Shown here in pieces: positions 1 through 9,148 of a stretch of 36,860 nt of DNA. The translations under genes and the position numbers were made by a program. The number at the start of each line of letters is the position of its first letter. Position 1 is the stretch's first letter. The stretch spans positions 1 to 36,860 of the forward strand of contig DURM01000065.1 in the NCBI GenBank assembly GCA_012837335.1, read 5' to 3'. The stretch is from Bacillota bacterium. Lineage in GTDB: Bacteria; Bacillota; Limnochordia; Darwinibacteriales; DTU012. The notes under the pieces are model-generated. The model made no database searches and was not told where the DNA came from. It was given only the letters and a program-made list of their open reading frames with translations.

Positions 1-370
1 CTTTCTGGAAGAAGGCCGCGGTGAGCTGAGAGCTGGCTTATCACCAGCTTTTGCGGTTCCGATTGAAAGACCGCTTGAGGAAAAAGTAGAATTTGTCTTG
101 GTTTTTAACATTTTCCCCTACTACTTGTTTAAGCTCGAACAGGCGGATGGACTGTACCAACTGACCCTGGAGGGGGTAAAAGAAAACCTGATTGTCTATG
201 AGGCAGATCATTTGATAATCAAAGATATGGAGAGCAGGGAGATAGGTTTAGATGCGGCCATTCTGCTCCAATCCGATCTAAACCCTCACTATTTAGCAGT
301 AACCCCTGCTGATCTTACACGCTCTTCTTATTCAATAGTCACAATGACTTTAGCGAAAGCTTCAGAGTAA
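1..370 (+). CDS. C-terminal part of an unrecognised protein (5' end outside window)
   Basis: An open frame enters from the left edge (first full codon at position 2) and ends at TAA 368-370, giving about 122 C-terminal residues. The readable part is rich in beta-type alternation (for example KVEFVLVFNIFPYYLFKLE) and has no motif I can assign. The first in-frame start-like codon in the window is a TTG at 98, but coding continues upstream of it without a break, so that is not the gene start. A strong terminator follows directly. No function is proposed; nearby arabinose genes on the same strand begin only after a divergent gene, so context says little. Confidence 0.6.
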   Translation, partial: FLEEGRGELRAGLSPAFAVPIERPLEEKVEFVLVFNIFPYYLFKLEQADGLYQLTLEGVKENLIVYEADHLIIKDMESREIGLDAAILLQSDLNPHYLAVTPADLTRSSYSIVTMTLAKASE

Positions 371-375
371 AGGAA

Positions 376-414
376 ACCGCCGGCTGAGTTAGCCTCAACC
401 GGCGGTATTTTTGT
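376..414 (+). terminator. Intrinsic terminator after the partial first gene
   Basis: ACCGCCGG at 376-383 pairs with CCGGCGGT at 399-406, with TGAG/CTCA adding to the stem, followed by ATTTTTG. It sits between two convergent genes. The minus-strand T run is weaker, so it mainly serves the plus strand. Confidence 0.8.
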
Positions 415-415
415 T

Positions 416-2329
416 CTAGCGGCAGCGCACCCAAACCAGCATTTCACCTGGGTCGCGGTTTGCCCAAGCGTAGTAGGGAATAAAGGTGAGCTTAACCGGC
501 TGTGTCTCAAGGGATGCATTAACTCGATACAGGGTGTCGTCCCAGTTGGCAAGCTCACGTACGCCTTCGGCTGAGATGATCGCGATGCCATTGAGGAGAT
601 TCGGATCAAACGATACATCGAACTTTGTGTTTGCATTCAAGATGAGGTTGTGAAGGTCAGCTCCGTTATCTACTTCTTCGAGGCAGTAAACCAATGGCCC
701 CCGCATTACCGCTTTTTTGCCGCTGTTAGCTCTTACCTTTGGATTAGCTGTAATCAGCACTGTTTCCATGGGAAAGTCGAGGTCTACAGTATCGCCATCA
801 ACCCAGACGCGGGTGATTTTCGCGTAGCCTTTGTCGCTGATGGTGTTCAAGTTCACCGCTTCGCCGTTAACCGCAATCTTAGGAGCGCTGCACCAGCCGG
901 GAATCCGCAGGGCAAGGGTAAACTGCTCAGGTTTTGCCACCCTGAGAGTTAATTTAACCTTTCCATTCCAGGGCAGTTCGCTGTTTTGGGTGATCAATAT
1001 GATCTGGTCTCCTAGTTCTATTTCTGCTGTTCCCCCGATATAGAGATTAGTATAGATTTCCCTCTCGTTTGTTTTGGTGTAGATATAACTGCCTAAGCTG
1101 GCTAAAAGCCTGGCGATATTCGGTGGACAGCAGGCGCAGCCGAACCAGGGCTGGCGCGTGACTTTAACATGACGCTGATCAGCTCTGTTGTGGCATGCTT
1201 CCGGCCAAACTTCGAGGGGATTGACGTAGAAAAATCTTCTGCCGTCTAAGGATATGCCTGATAAAGCGCTGTTATAAAGGGCGAGTTCCATCACATCGGC
1301 GAACTCGCTGTTCTGGATCAGTTTGAGCATGCGCTGAGCCCAAAAAATTAAGCCGATAGCAGCGCAGGTTTCACTGTAAGCACGATCGTTGGGAAGATCG
1401 TAGTCGAAGCTGAAGGATTCGCCGTGTGCTGATGCGCCGATACCACCGGTAATGTACATGCGGCGGCGCACCACATTCTGCCAGACCTCGAAGCAGGTTT
1501 CAATAAGCTCCTGATCTCTAGTGTAATAGGCGATATCAGCGACAGCCGTGTATAGATACACAGCCCTGACAGCATGTCCTTCAGCAGTAGTCTGCTTTCT
1601 TACCGGAAGGTGAGCCTGCCAGTAGCGGTAATCACCTGCCGGCTTTTCGTCCCGCTGCTCCGATTCAAAATCAAAGAAGTGAGGCTGCCTGCCTCTTTCC
1701 TCAATAAAGAACTTGCTTAACTGCAGATACCGCTCATCATCAGTAACTTGATAGAGTTTAACCAGTGCCAGTTCAATTTCTTCATGGCCCGGATAGCCGG
1801 GAATCTGCTCTGGATTAGAACCAAACACTTCTAGGAGATAATCAACAAATTTGCGGGCGGTATCCAAAACTTGAGTGTTTCCTACCGCTTGGTAATATGC
1901 AGCAGCAGCTTCAAAAAAGTGTCCGGCGCAGTAAAGCTCATGCCAGTCCCTCAGATTGGTCCAGCGCGCTTCTGGTTTGGCAATCGTAAAATAGCTGTTG
2001 ATGTAGCCGTCAGGATGCTGAGCTTTGGCAATAATCTCCACAACAATATCGGCCAGCTGTTCGAGCTCAGAGTCAGGATGGGTCATTAGGCTGTAGGCAA
2101 CTGCTTCCAGCCATTTGTAAACATCGCTGTCCTGAAAAATAAAGCCGTGGAACTCTCCGGTTTCGCTGCCGCCGGCGATCTGGAGATTCTTGATAGCATG
2201 ACTCTTGGGAGCATCGGGAATCTGGTCATTCATCGCTCGCCATTGGTAGGGAATAACTTCGTTTGTAATCAGTTCCTGATAGCGGGACCAAAATCCATCT
2301 TTGATTCTTACCTGCTTCGGCTCAATCAT
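416..2329 (-). CDS. GH127 beta-L-arabinofuranosidase (DUF1680 family), cytoplasmic
   Basis: 637 residues from the chosen ATG at 2329, which has GGAAAGGAG 8 bases upstream; the frame continues 14 codons further without a better site. Residues known from the family prototype HypBA1 (Glu322, Glu338, Cys340, Cys417, Cys418) find counterparts: Glu304 in AHGESF, Glu320 and Cys322 in SETCA, and Cys400-Cys401 in GCACCPPN. A catalytic cysteine on zinc is therefore expected, removing terminal beta-L-arabinofuranose from oligosaccharides. There is no signal peptide, so it would act on imported oligosaccharides and release L-arabinose for AraA-AraB-AraD encoded nearby. It is divergent from the PHP gene. 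Confidence in the family is high; the exact substrate linkage is inferred. Confidence 0.9.
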   Translation of the reverse strand: MIEPKQVRIKDGFWSRYQELITNEVIPYQWRAMNDQIPDAPKSHAIKNLQIAGGSETGEFHGFIFQDSDVYKWLEAVAYSLMTHPDSELEQLADIVVEIIAKAQHPDGYINSYFTIAKPEARWTNLRDWHELYCAGHFFEAAAAYYQAVGNTQVLDTARKFVDYLLEVFGSNPEQIPGYPGHEEIELALVKLYQVTDDERYLQLSKFFIEERGRQPHFFDFESEQRDEKPAGDYRYWQAHLPVRKQTTAEGHAVRAVYLYTAVADIAYYTRDQELIETCFEVWQNVVRRRMYITGGIGASAHGESFSFDYDLPNDRAYSETCAAIGLIFWAQRMLKLIQNSEFADVMELALYNSALSGISLDGRRFFYVNPLEVWPEACHNRADQRHVKVTRQPWFGCACCPPNIARLLASLGSYIYTKTNEREIYTNLYIGGTAEIELGDQIILITQNSELPWNGKVKLTLRVAKPEQFTLALRIPGWCSAPKIAVNGEAVNLNTISDKGYAKITRVWVDGDTVDLDFPMETVLITANPKVRANSGKKAVMRGPLVYCLEEVDNGADLHNLILNANTKFDVSFDPNLLNGIAIISAEGVRELANWDDTLYRVNASLETQPVKLTFIPYYAWANRDPGEMLVWVRCR

Positions 2330-2380
2330 GGCAGCCACTCCTTTCCGGCATTTGATTTTTCCCACAACCAAGATAATTAA

Positions 2381-2389
2381 TGTTATACT
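2381..2389 (+). promoter_or_regulatory. Extended -10 promoter for the PHP gene
   Basis: TGT-TATACT at 2381-2389 matches an extended -10 element. No good -35 hexamer lies 16-18 bases upstream. It lies in the short divergent gap between the GH127 and PHP genes, 44 bases before the PHP start codon. Confidence 0.45.
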
Positions 2390-2432
2390 TGTACCGATTA
2401 TTTATTTTTACAGCAAGGAGCATTGGAACCTG

Positions 2433-3134
2433 ATGAAACTATATAAATATAAATATGATCTTCATGTTCACACCAGCAATGTCAGTCCCTGCGCCCATGT
2501 TCCTGCGCATGAGATTGTCCATCTCTACAAGCAGGCGGGTTATCAGGGGATTGTGATCACTGATCACTATTACGACCATTATTTTGAAACTCTGCCCGAA
2601 TCCACCTGGGCTGATAAGATCAAGCGGTATATGGAAGGATATCGGATTGCCCGGGATGAGGGGCAGAAGCTTGATCTAGATGTTTTATTTGGAATTGAGC
2701 TTAAAATGGCTGGCACCCAAAATGATTACCTAATCTACGGTGTTACCGAGGATTTCCTAGTTGAATATCCCGAGCTTTATAAGCTGAGTTTAGCTGCTCT
2801 CCATTCACTTACAAAAGCCAATGGCATGCTGCTTTATGTGGCCCATCCGTTTCGCAGCTATATGCAGCCGGTTGATCCGCGCTTGCTCGATGGAGCGGAA
2901 GTCTTTAACGGCAATCCCCGCCACAAGTCCCAGAATCATCTGGCTCTGGCTTTCGCCGAGGAGCATGGACTATTGAAAATCTCTGGTTCCGATTTCCATC
3001 AGCGGGTCGACCTGGGAATCGGTGGGGTAGCGCTGAAAGAGCGGGTCACAGATATTCACGATTTAGTCCCCATTCTTAGAGCTGAGGACTTAGGACTGAT
3101 TACTAATCCACTGCCTAAGCTATCGTTTGGGTGA
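2433..3134 (+). CDS. PHP-domain metal-dependent phosphoesterase
   Basis: 233 residues. The start ATG at 2433 has AAGGAG at 2415-2420; the open frame extends upstream to 2301 but those codons overlap the promoter and the divergent gene. PHP motifs are all present: DLHVHTS near the N terminus, TDHYYDH, GIELKM, AHPF and GSDFHQ, which supply the histidine, aspartate and glutamate ligands for a two- or three-metal site. Such proteins hydrolyse small phosphoesters (histidinol phosphate, nucleotide 3',5' bisphosphates, cyclic phosphates), and sequence alone does not decide which. It lies 135 bases ahead of araB on the same strand, so cotranscription is possible. No polymerase domain is attached. Confidence 0.85.
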   Translation: MKLYKYKYDLHVHTSNVSPCAHVPAHEIVHLYKQAGYQGIVITDHYYDHYFETLPESTWADKIKRYMEGYRIARDEGQKLDLDVLFGIELKMAGTQNDYLIYGVTEDFLVEYPELYKLSLAALHSLTKANGMLLYVAHPFRSYMQPVDPRLLDGAEVFNGNPRHKSQNHLALAFAEEHGLLKISGSDFHQRVDLGIGGVALKERVTDIHDLVPILRAEDLGLITNPLPKLSFG

Positions 3135-3230
3135 TCAGTACAGCCGCTTTTGATTTATCATTCGCTTTTGCGGGAGTAAAACCTGCCCCGTATTCCGGTT
3201 ATTCGGCAGGAAACAGAGCGGTATTTGCTG

Positions 3231-3249
3231 AAATGTAAACATAACATTT
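3231..3249. promoter_or_regulatory. Inverted repeat upstream of araB, possible operator
   Basis: AAATGT at 3231-3236 and ACATTT at 3244-3249 form a perfect inverted repeat with a 7-base spacer, ending 7 bases before the araB ribosome site. This is a usual operator position. The half sites resemble those of GntR/LacI-type sugar regulators only loosely, and no regulator gene is in the window. Confidence 0.35.
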
Positions 3250-3269
3250 TATGGTAAGGAGCGGAAAGA

Positions 3270-4931
3270 ATGGACAAATATGTAATTGGTGTCGATTTTG
3301 GAACGGACTCGGTCCGCGCTTTAGTTGTGAATACACGCACAGGCAGGGAAGAGGCATCAGCCGTTTCGTATTACAAACGGTGGGCACAGGGCTTATACTG
3401 TGATCCTGCCAGCAATCAATTTCGGCAGCATCCCCTGGATTATGTTGAGAGCCTCCAGGAGTGCATTACTGAGTCATTAGCGCAGCTGCCGCAAGAGGTG
3501 GCAGAGCAGGTTGTAGGCATTGGAATTGATACAACCGGTTCCACTCCCTGCGCCGTTGATCATACCGGTACACCTCTGGCTCTGCTTCCGGAGTTCAGCG
3601 AGAATCCAAACGCCATGTTTATTCTCTGGAAGGATCATACCGCTGTACAGGAAGCAGCGGAGATCAATGATTACGCATGGAACCATTCTCCGATTGACTA
3701 CACCAAATATGTCGGTGGTATTTACTCCTCAGAATGGTTCTGGTCCAAGATTCTCCACATCTACCGCCAAGATGCTGAGGTGAGGGAAGCAGCGTATACC
3801 TGGGTGGAGCACTGTGATTGGATGCCGGCTCTCCTTTCCGGAGTTAAGTCTGCCGATGAGATCAAGCGCAGCCGCTGCGCAGCCGGGCATAAGGCGATGT
3901 GGCATGAAGAGTGGGGTGGACTGCCCAAAGAAGAGTTCTTTACAGCCATTGATCCGATCATGGCTGGCGTAACCAAGAACATGTACCGGGACACCTATCC
4001 CGCTGATGAGCTGGCCGGAGTTTTATGCGACGAATGGGCAGAGAAACTTGGCCTTAAACCGGGCATCGCTATTGCCGTAGGCGCGTTTGACGCCCATATG
4101 GGAGCTGTCGGTGGTGGCGTAACTGACAAAGCGTTGGTTAAAATTATGGGAACCTCTACCTGCGATATCATGGTTGCCCCTTATGATGTAATGCAGAATA
4201 AGCTGGTGCGGGGAATCTGCGGACAGGTTGACGGTTCCGTTATTCCGGGCATGGTTGGACTGGAAGCAGGCCAATCTGCGTTCGGAGATGTTTTTGCTTG
4301 GTTTAGGGAAGTTTTGCTCTGGCCTTTACTGGATATTCAAGAAAGCGGTTTGATTTCTGATAAGCTGGTGGACCAGATTTTCGAAAAAATTCTGCCGCGG
4401 CTCACTAAAGCTGCTGAGGCACTGTCAATTGAAGATACCCAAGTTGTTGCCCTCGATTGGCTGAACGGCCGACGCACACCAGATGCGGATCAGGCTTTGA
4501 AAGGCGCCCTGGTTGGTTTAAGCCTGGGAACTGATGCGCCGCGTATCTTTAGGGCACTGGTTGAAGCGACAGCCTTTGGTTCAAAAGCTGTTATTGATCG
4601 GTTTATTGAGGAAGGTGTAGAAATTGACCAGGTTATTGCTTTAGGCGGTATTGCCAAGAAGAATCCTTTTGTCATGCAGGTTACAGCCGATGTATTTAAT
4701 ATGCCGATCAAAGTAACTGAATCGGATCAAACCTGCGCGTTGGGAGCAGCCATGTTCGCAGCTGTTGCGGCAGGTGTATATCCGAATGTGCAGGAAGCCC
4801 AAAAGCACATGGGAACCGTATTCAGCGAAACTTATACTCCGCGGGCTGATCAGGCGGCCAAATACCAAGAAAAGTACCGCAGATACCTGGAAGTCGGTGG
4901 TCTGCTTGAAGATACCTTAAGAAAACTATAA
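3270..4931 (+). CDS. araB: Ribulokinase
   Basis: 553 residues, the usual AraB length. It phosphorylates L-ribulose with ATP to L-ribulose 5-phosphate, the second step of L-arabinose use, in the cytoplasm. The N terminus carries the FGGY-kinase phosphate loop ([14 protein letters not shown]), and the C-terminal half has the family's nucleotide-binding region ([16 protein letters not shown]) and a [14 protein letters not shown] stretch typical of ribulokinases. AAGGAG at 3256-3261 lies 8 bases before the ATG. araD follows with only 13 bases between stop and start, so the two are one transcript. araA is not adjacent; it lies 6.5 kb downstream. Confidence 0.96.
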   Translation: MDKYVIGVDFGTDSVRALVVNTRTGREEASAVSYYKRWAQGLYCDPASNQFRQHPLDYVESLQECITESLAQLPQEVAEQVVGIGIDTTGSTPCAVDHTGTPLALLPEFSENPNAMFILWKDHTAVQEAAEINDYAWNHSPIDYTKYVGGIYSSEWFWSKILHIYRQDAEVREAAYTWVEHCDWMPALLSGVKSADEIKRSRCAAGHKAMWHEEWGGLPKEEFFTAIDPIMAGVTKNMYRDTYPADELAGVLCDEWAEKLGLKPGIAIAVGAFDAHMGAVGGGVTDKALVKIMGTSTCDIMVAPYDVMQNKLVRGICGQVDGSVIPGMVGLEAGQSAFGDVFAWFREVLLWPLLDIQESGLISDKLVDQIFEKILPRLTKAAEALSIEDTQVVALDWLNGRRTPDADQALKGALVGLSLGTDAPRIFRALVEATAFGSKAVIDRFIEEGVEIDQVIALGGIAKKNPFVMQVTADVFNMPIKVTESDQTCALGAAMFAAVAAGVYPNVQEAQKHMGTVFSETYTPRADQAAKYQEKYRRYLEVGGLLEDTLRKL

Positions 4932-4944
4932 GGATGTGTTGGGA

Positions 4945-5634
4945 ATGCTGACTAAACTACGTCAGGATGTTTTGGAAGCGAACTTAGAGCTTAACCGCAA
5001 GGGATTAGTGGTTTATACCTGGGGAAATGTAAGTGGGATCGACCGTGAGCGGGGGTTAGTTGTGATTAAGCCTAGCGGTGTGCCGTATGACGAGATGACA
5101 GCAGATCAGCTCGTGGTAGTCAATCTCGATGGTGAAGTTGTTGAAGGAAGTCTGCGTCCTTCATCAGATCTGCCCACTCATTTAGAGCTGTACCGCAATT
5201 TCCCGAATATTGGAGGAGTTGCCCACACCCATTCCACGTATGCAACCGGGTGGGCTCAGACAGGCATGGATCTGCCGTGTTTAGGCACTACTCACGCGGA
5301 CCATTTCTACGGCGCTGTGCCCTGCACCCGGCCTTTGAATCAGGCGGAAGTGGCGGTTGATTATGAGTTAAATACCGGCAAGGTGATTGTGGAGACATTT
5401 GCAGATCTTGACCCTGATGCGGTTCCGGCGGTGCTGGTGAGCCAGCACGGACCCTTTACCTGGGGTAAGGACGCTATGGACGCGGTAGTTAACAGTGTGG
5501 TCTTAGAGGAATGCGCCAAAATGGCAGGCATTACTTTCAGCGTTAACCGGGAAGCACAGGCAATTCCCCAGTATCTCCTTGATAAGCATTATCTGCGCAA
5601 GCATGGCAAGGACGCCTATTACGGTCAAAACTAA
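4945..5634 (+). CDS. araD: L-ribulose-5-phosphate 4-epimerase
   Basis: 229 residues from ATG 4945 (AAGGA 10 bases upstream). An in-frame GTG at 4936 is possible, but starting at 4945 gives [16 protein letters not shown], which lines up with the E. coli AraD N terminus (MLEDLKRQVLEANLAL). The class II aldolase fold motifs are present: [31 protein letters not shown] and HADHFYGA with the zinc histidines, SQHGPFTWG, and the C-terminal DKHYLRKHG. It converts L-ribulose 5-phosphate to D-xylulose 5-phosphate, which enters the pentose phosphate pathway. Second gene of the araB-araD transcript. Confidence 0.96.
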   Translation: MLTKLRQDVLEANLELNRKGLVVYTWGNVSGIDRERGLVVIKPSGVPYDEMTADQLVVVNLDGEVVEGSLRPSSDLPTHLELYRNFPNIGGVAHTHSTYATGWAQTGMDLPCLGTTHADHFYGAVPCTRPLNQAEVAVDYELNTGKVIVETFADLDPDAVPAVLVSQHGPFTWGKDAMDAVVNSVVLEECAKMAGITFSVNREAQAIPQYLLDKHYLRKHGKDAYYGQN

Positions 5635-5646
5635 AATAGCGTAAGA

Positions 5647-5678
5647 AAAAGCAGCATCAGCGTTTTGATGCTGCTTTT
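5647..5678. terminator. Bidirectional terminator between araD and bioY
   Basis: A 13-bp perfect stem (5647-5659 with 5666-5678, core GCAGCATCA/TGATGCTGC) has a 6-base loop and runs of A on the left and T on the right, so it can stop both convergent transcripts. The bioY stop codon (5657-5659) lies inside the left arm. Confidence 0.85.
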
Positions 5679-6202
5679 ACAATGCCTGTTTTGATAAGAC
5701 GCTCAACTACATAAGCGGAAACCAGCAGTTTAAATACATCTACCAGAACAAAAGGTGCTACGCCCGCGCCGAGCGCTTGCCCGAAGCTGTAATCAAGGAC
5801 AAGCATTAAGCCGATCACTCCGGCGGCATAAATCAGCATCAGGCCGAAGATGAGCGCTAAAAATATGGCTCTAAAACTGCGGAAGCGAAAGCGGCAGCTC
5901 AGCCATCCAATCAGAAAAGCGGCCAGGACAAAGCCCCATAAAAATCCTGCTGTTGGTCCCCACAGCATGCCAATACCACCCTGCTGACCAGAAAACACCG
6001 GCAGACCCACTGCGCCTAAGAGCAGGTAGAGGAGCTGACTGACAGCGCCATCCCGCGGACCCAATATGAATCCGGCCGTGAGCGTAAAGGGAATCTGGAG
6101 TGTTATCGGCACAACCAGTGGAGGAATAGGGACAGTGATCAGGGCTCCGAGGGCTGTTAAACAGGCAAATAGTCCGATGTAGGTTAAGCGTTTGATGTTC
6201 AT
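5657..6202 (-). CDS. bioY: Biotin ECF transporter S component BioY
   Basis: 181 residues, normal BioY length. About six hydrophobic segments cover most of the chain. The conserved BioY signatures are visible: the N-terminal TVPIPPLVVPITLQ segment, then AGFILGPRDGAVSQLLYLLLGAVGLPVFSG, and GPTAGFLWGF. BioY captures biotin at the membrane and works alone or with an ECF energising module, which is not encoded here. It is 16 bases downstream of birA on the same strand, forming a biotin uptake and attachment operon. Its stop codon is in the terminator stem shared with araD. Confidence 0.95.
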   Translation of the reverse strand: MNIKRLTYIGLFACLTALGALITVPIPPLVVPITLQIPFTLTAGFILGPRDGAVSQLLYLLLGAVGLPVFSGQQGGIGMLWGPTAGFLWGFVLAAFLIGWLSCRFRFRSFRAIFLALIFGLMLIYAAGVIGLMLVLDYSFGQALGAGVAPFVLVDVFKLLVSAYVVERLIKTGIVKAASKR

Positions 6203-6218
6203 TTAGATTTACCTCTCT

Positions 6219-6989
6219 TTAGATACTTTGACTGCGGATAGAGACATCTGCTGCTAATAGGGTACGGATAGTGCCATCGCTTTTTTTCACAATCAATGCA
6301 CCGGTCTCATCGATATCCACTGCCTTAGCATGGTACGTGGCTTTTTCTTCAGTGATGATTATTTCTTGCCCCAGCATCCTGGTATAACAGCGTACCAGCT
6401 TCAGAAATTCGTGATGCTTTCCCTGGGCAAACCGAACATAGTGCTGGTTGAAATGATTTAAAAACTGCCGCAGCAGCACCTGGTTCTCTATGGTAAGATT
6501 CGTAAAATCTGATAAAAACCCTGCTCGGACTCGAATTGATTCCGGCAGCGGCTCTGCAGGCGGATTGGTGTTAACTCCAATTCCAACAATGATATAGTTG
6601 GACCCTCCCGGATTGATTGATCCCTCTGTAAGAATCCCGGCGATTTTCCTGCCGGCTATAATCACATCGTTAGGCCATTTCAGCTCTGCGGCAGCCCGAT
6701 AGTGCTGTCTCAGTGTTTCCACTGCCGCCACTCCCGCTAACAGCGTGGTTTTCGCCATTTCGGTAAAGGGCAGGTTGGGTCTGAGCAGGATGGAGAAGTA
6801 CAGGCCTCCTGTTTGGGAGTACCATTCCCGACCCCGCCGACCTCTGCCCTGGGTTTGGCGTTTGGCTGTGATGACCAGGCCTTCTGAGGCACCCTGCCGG
6901 GCATACTCTTTAGCTAAGTCATTGGTGGATGCAGTTTCATCAACAGTGATAATTCTGTATTGCAGTGGAGAGTTTTCGATGGCAATCAC
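6219..6989 (-). CDS. birA: Biotin--[acetyl-CoA-carboxylase] ligase, single-function type
   Basis: 256 residues with start GTG at 6989. It joins biotin to the lysine of biotin carboxyl carrier domains through biotinyl-AMP. Motifs: DETASTNDLAKE near the N terminus, the nucleotide loop GRGRRGREW, KWPNDVII, the GIGVN strand, and a C-terminal SH3-like domain (residues about 205-256). The chain begins directly with the catalytic domain, so the N-terminal winged helix of E. coli and B. subtilis BirA is missing and it should not act as a DNA-binding repressor. A near-consensus sigma-A promoter lies just upstream. It heads the birA-bioY operon. Confidence 0.94.
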   Translation of the reverse strand: MIAIENSPLQYRIITVDETASTNDLAKEYARQGASEGLVITAKRQTQGRGRRGREWYSQTGGLYFSILLRPNLPFTEMAKTTLLAGVAAVETLRQHYRAAAELKWPNDVIIAGRKIAGILTEGSINPGGSNYIIVGIGVNTNPPAEPLPESIRVRAGFLSDFTNLTIENQVLLRQFLNHFNQHYVRFAQGKHHEFLKLVRCYTRMLGQEIIITEEKATYHAKAVDIDETGALIVKKSDGTIRTLLAADVSIRSQSI

Positions 6990-7007
6990 TTCCCTTTCTT
7001 CTTCCTG

Positions 7008-7036
7008 ATCATAGGAAAGGAAATAAAAAATGTCAA
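7008..7036 (-). promoter_or_regulatory. Sigma-A promoter for birA-bioY
   Basis: On the minus strand TTGACA (7036-7031), a 17-base spacer and TATGAT (7013-7008) make a near-perfect vegetative promoter. The expected transcript start is near 7001, giving a leader of only about 12 bases before GTG 6989. An inverted repeat TAAAAT-N7-ATTTTA (7043-7061) lies just upstream of the -35. Confidence 0.75.
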
Positions 7037-7146
7037 GAATTGTAAAATGGCAGGAATTTTAGGTTCAGAAAGCCGAATATATAACAGGATTGTCACAGCA
7101 GATGAAAACGAACTGCGGGTTTTTAATAAAGAAAGGAGTTCGGCGG

Positions 7147-9102
7147 TTGGAGCGTGTCTTTTACGATGATTATGCTGATCTGCGGGTAGGGGTATTACCC
7201 CATGATTATTCCGCATTAGGTGAATATCACTGGCCGGATGTAAGCGGGGAAACAGGAAAATGGACTGCAACTACGGTGCATCACTCCTGGCGGGGCAATC
7301 CTTCTTGGCTTGTTACTACTGAGGATGGACACAAGGTTTTGGAGATTGGTGCCATCCGCCAGCGGGCGCTGCCGATGCTGATTGCTGGCGGTGAGTGGGA
7401 TGACTTTGTTTTAAACACAACATTTCGCCCCATTACAACGCGGGGCGAGTACGGCATCGTCTTCCGCTATGAGACCAGCCGGCACTATTATGCCCTTTGG
7501 TATCAAACCGGGACCTTGAAGCTGATTGCCCGGTCTGATGATGAAATCAGCGCTCTAGCAGAGATTCCGGTTGCTCTCGATAGTGACCGCTATTACAATG
7601 TCAGGCTTACTGTTTCAGGGATAAAAATGGAAGCGGCTGTCGATGGATACCGCTTATGCGCTGAGGATGATACATATAAGCGAGGCAGAATTGGTTTTGC
7701 TGGAACGCACCCGGTGCGGTTCGGTCCAGTGGAAGTGCTGATGGAAGCAGAAAAAATAAAAGTGTGGCAGCAGGAGAAGCTGGCACGGAGAGAGCGGGAG
7801 GAAACCAAGCGGCGGCTCTATCCCCAGCCGAAGCTGTGGAAAGTGATTGAAACACCGGGGTTTGGCGCCGGCAAAAGCATCCGTTTTGGTGATTTAAATA
7901 ATGACGGCAGAAAAGAAATTATTCTTGCCCAGAACATCAGGCGGATGCGGGGAGATAATTTCAGCGAAATCAGCTGTTTAACTGCCATTGATTTAGACGG
8001 CAATGTGCTGTGGCAGATTGGGGAGCCCAATCCTGAAAATGCTCTGGTATCCAATGATCTGCCGCTGCAGATTCACGATCTGGATGGGGATGGCAGGCAG
8101 GAAGTGATTTTCTGCAAAGATTTCCGCATATATGTCCTTGACGGTGAAACCGGTCAGGTTAAGTATTCCGCGCCGACACCTACAGCTCCACCCCACACCG
8201 GGCCGAAAATGCCCGAAGACCAGTACGACCGGATTGTCGGCGATTCACTTTATTTCTGCGATCTGACTGGGCAGGGAACTGATCGAGACCTGATAATCAA
8301 GGATCGCTACAACAATATCTGGGCTTACACCTGGGATTTGAAGCCTCTCTGGCATTACCGGGGCAACTGTGGCCATTATCCCATGGCTGTGGATATTGAC
8401 AATGACGGAAAAGATGAGATTTTAATCGGCTATGCGCTTTTGGATCACGATGGCACTGTGCTTTGGTCCTTAGATATCGGTGATCATGCTGATGGGGTGG
8501 CAATTGGCAAGTTCAATCAAGGTGATGAGTGGCAGTTCATTATCGCAGCCAGCGATGAAGGTATGTATTGGGTAAATCAAGCTGGAGAAGTGCTTCGGCA
8601 TCAAAATGTAGGACACAGCCAGACTGCTACTATTGCCCGGTTTATTCCTGATAGCCCAGAACTGCAGGTAGCGACAGTTACCTTTTGGGGCAATCCGGGA
8701 ATAATCATCTTTTTTGATGCTGACGGCAATATCCTGCGGCGCAGGGAACTGATCGCGCCTCGGGGAACTGCTCTGTCTCCTGTGAATTGGGACGGATTAG
8801 GAACAGAACTGCTTCTGATCTCCGGTCATCCCCATGAGGGAGGCATGATCGATTACGATTTCGATCGCGTTGTCCAGTTACCAGATGATGGCCATCCCTA
8901 TCTCTGCTATGAGCCGGTTGATTTAACGGGCGATGCCAGGGATGAAATATTAGTCTGGGACCAAAATTCGATCTGGATCTACACCCAAGATCAGCCGGGA
9001 CCAGCTCCGGTTTATAATCCCAAGCGGCAGCCTGATTACAACATGTCTAATTATCGAGCGCAGCTTTCCCTGCCGCAGCATCTGCAGGAAAGCAGTGACT
9101 AA
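7147..9102 (+). CDS. LamG-like domain plus FG-GAP/VCBS beta-propeller protein, PL11-like, no signal peptide
   Basis: 651 residues from TTG 7147, chosen because AAAGGAG at 7132-7138 is 8 bases upstream; the frame is open to 7090 without a better site. Residues about 1-205 look like a concanavalin/LamG-type beta sandwich. After a charged helix (about 208-235) comes a propeller with calcium-loop repeats: DLNNDGRKE, DLDGDGRQE, DIDNDGKDE and DLTGDARDE. The stretch DGKDEILIGYALLDHDG recalls the eight-bladed propeller of PL11 rhamnogalacturonan lyases, but I could not confirm lyase residues. No export signal is visible, which is odd for a calcium-loop carbohydrate protein. It is followed by an RND exporter and araA on the same strand, suggesting a role in plant cell-wall sugar use. 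Function is not established. Confidence 0.7.
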   Translation: MERVFYDDYADLRVGVLPHDYSALGEYHWPDVSGETGKWTATTVHHSWRGNPSWLVTTEDGHKVLEIGAIRQRALPMLIAGGEWDDFVLNTTFRPITTRGEYGIVFRYETSRHYYALWYQTGTLKLIARSDDEISALAEIPVALDSDRYYNVRLTVSGIKMEAAVDGYRLCAEDDTYKRGRIGFAGTHPVRFGPVEVLMEAEKIKVWQQEKLARREREETKRRLYPQPKLWKVIETPGFGAGKSIRFGDLNNDGRKEIILAQNIRRMRGDNFSEISCLTAIDLDGNVLWQIGEPNPENALVSNDLPLQIHDLDGDGRQEVIFCKDFRIYVLDGETGQVKYSAPTPTAPPHTGPKMPEDQYDRIVGDSLYFCDLTGQGTDRDLIIKDRYNNIWAYTWDLKPLWHYRGNCGHYPMAVDIDNDGKDEILIGYALLDHDGTVLWSLDIGDHADGVAIGKFNQGDEWQFIIAASDEGMYWVNQAGEVLRHQNVGHSQTATIARFIPDSPELQVATVTFWGNPGIIIFFDADGNILRRRELIAPRGTALSPVNWDGLGTELLLISGHPHEGGMIDYDFDRVVQLPDDGHPYLCYEPVDLTGDARDEILVWDQNSIWIYTQDQPGPAPVYNPKRQPDYNMSNYRAQLSLPQHLQESSD

Positions 9103-9148
9103 CCATGGAATTATATCACTGGGAGAAGGGAATTAAAGGAAGTTGAAG

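Noticed and set aside
328-636. Minus-strand frame of about 100 codons near the left edge
   Set aside because: It lies inside the GH127 gene in another frame and has no ribosome site or family resemblance.
2301-2432. Upstream extension of the PHP protein by 44 codons
   Set aside because: The extension covers the predicted promoter and the start of the divergent gene; the HxH motif and ribosome site fit ATG 2433.
3224-3242. Catabolite-response element before araB (TGAAATGTAAACA)
   Set aside because: It resembles the consensus only if one base is deleted and lacks the central CG, so it is not called.
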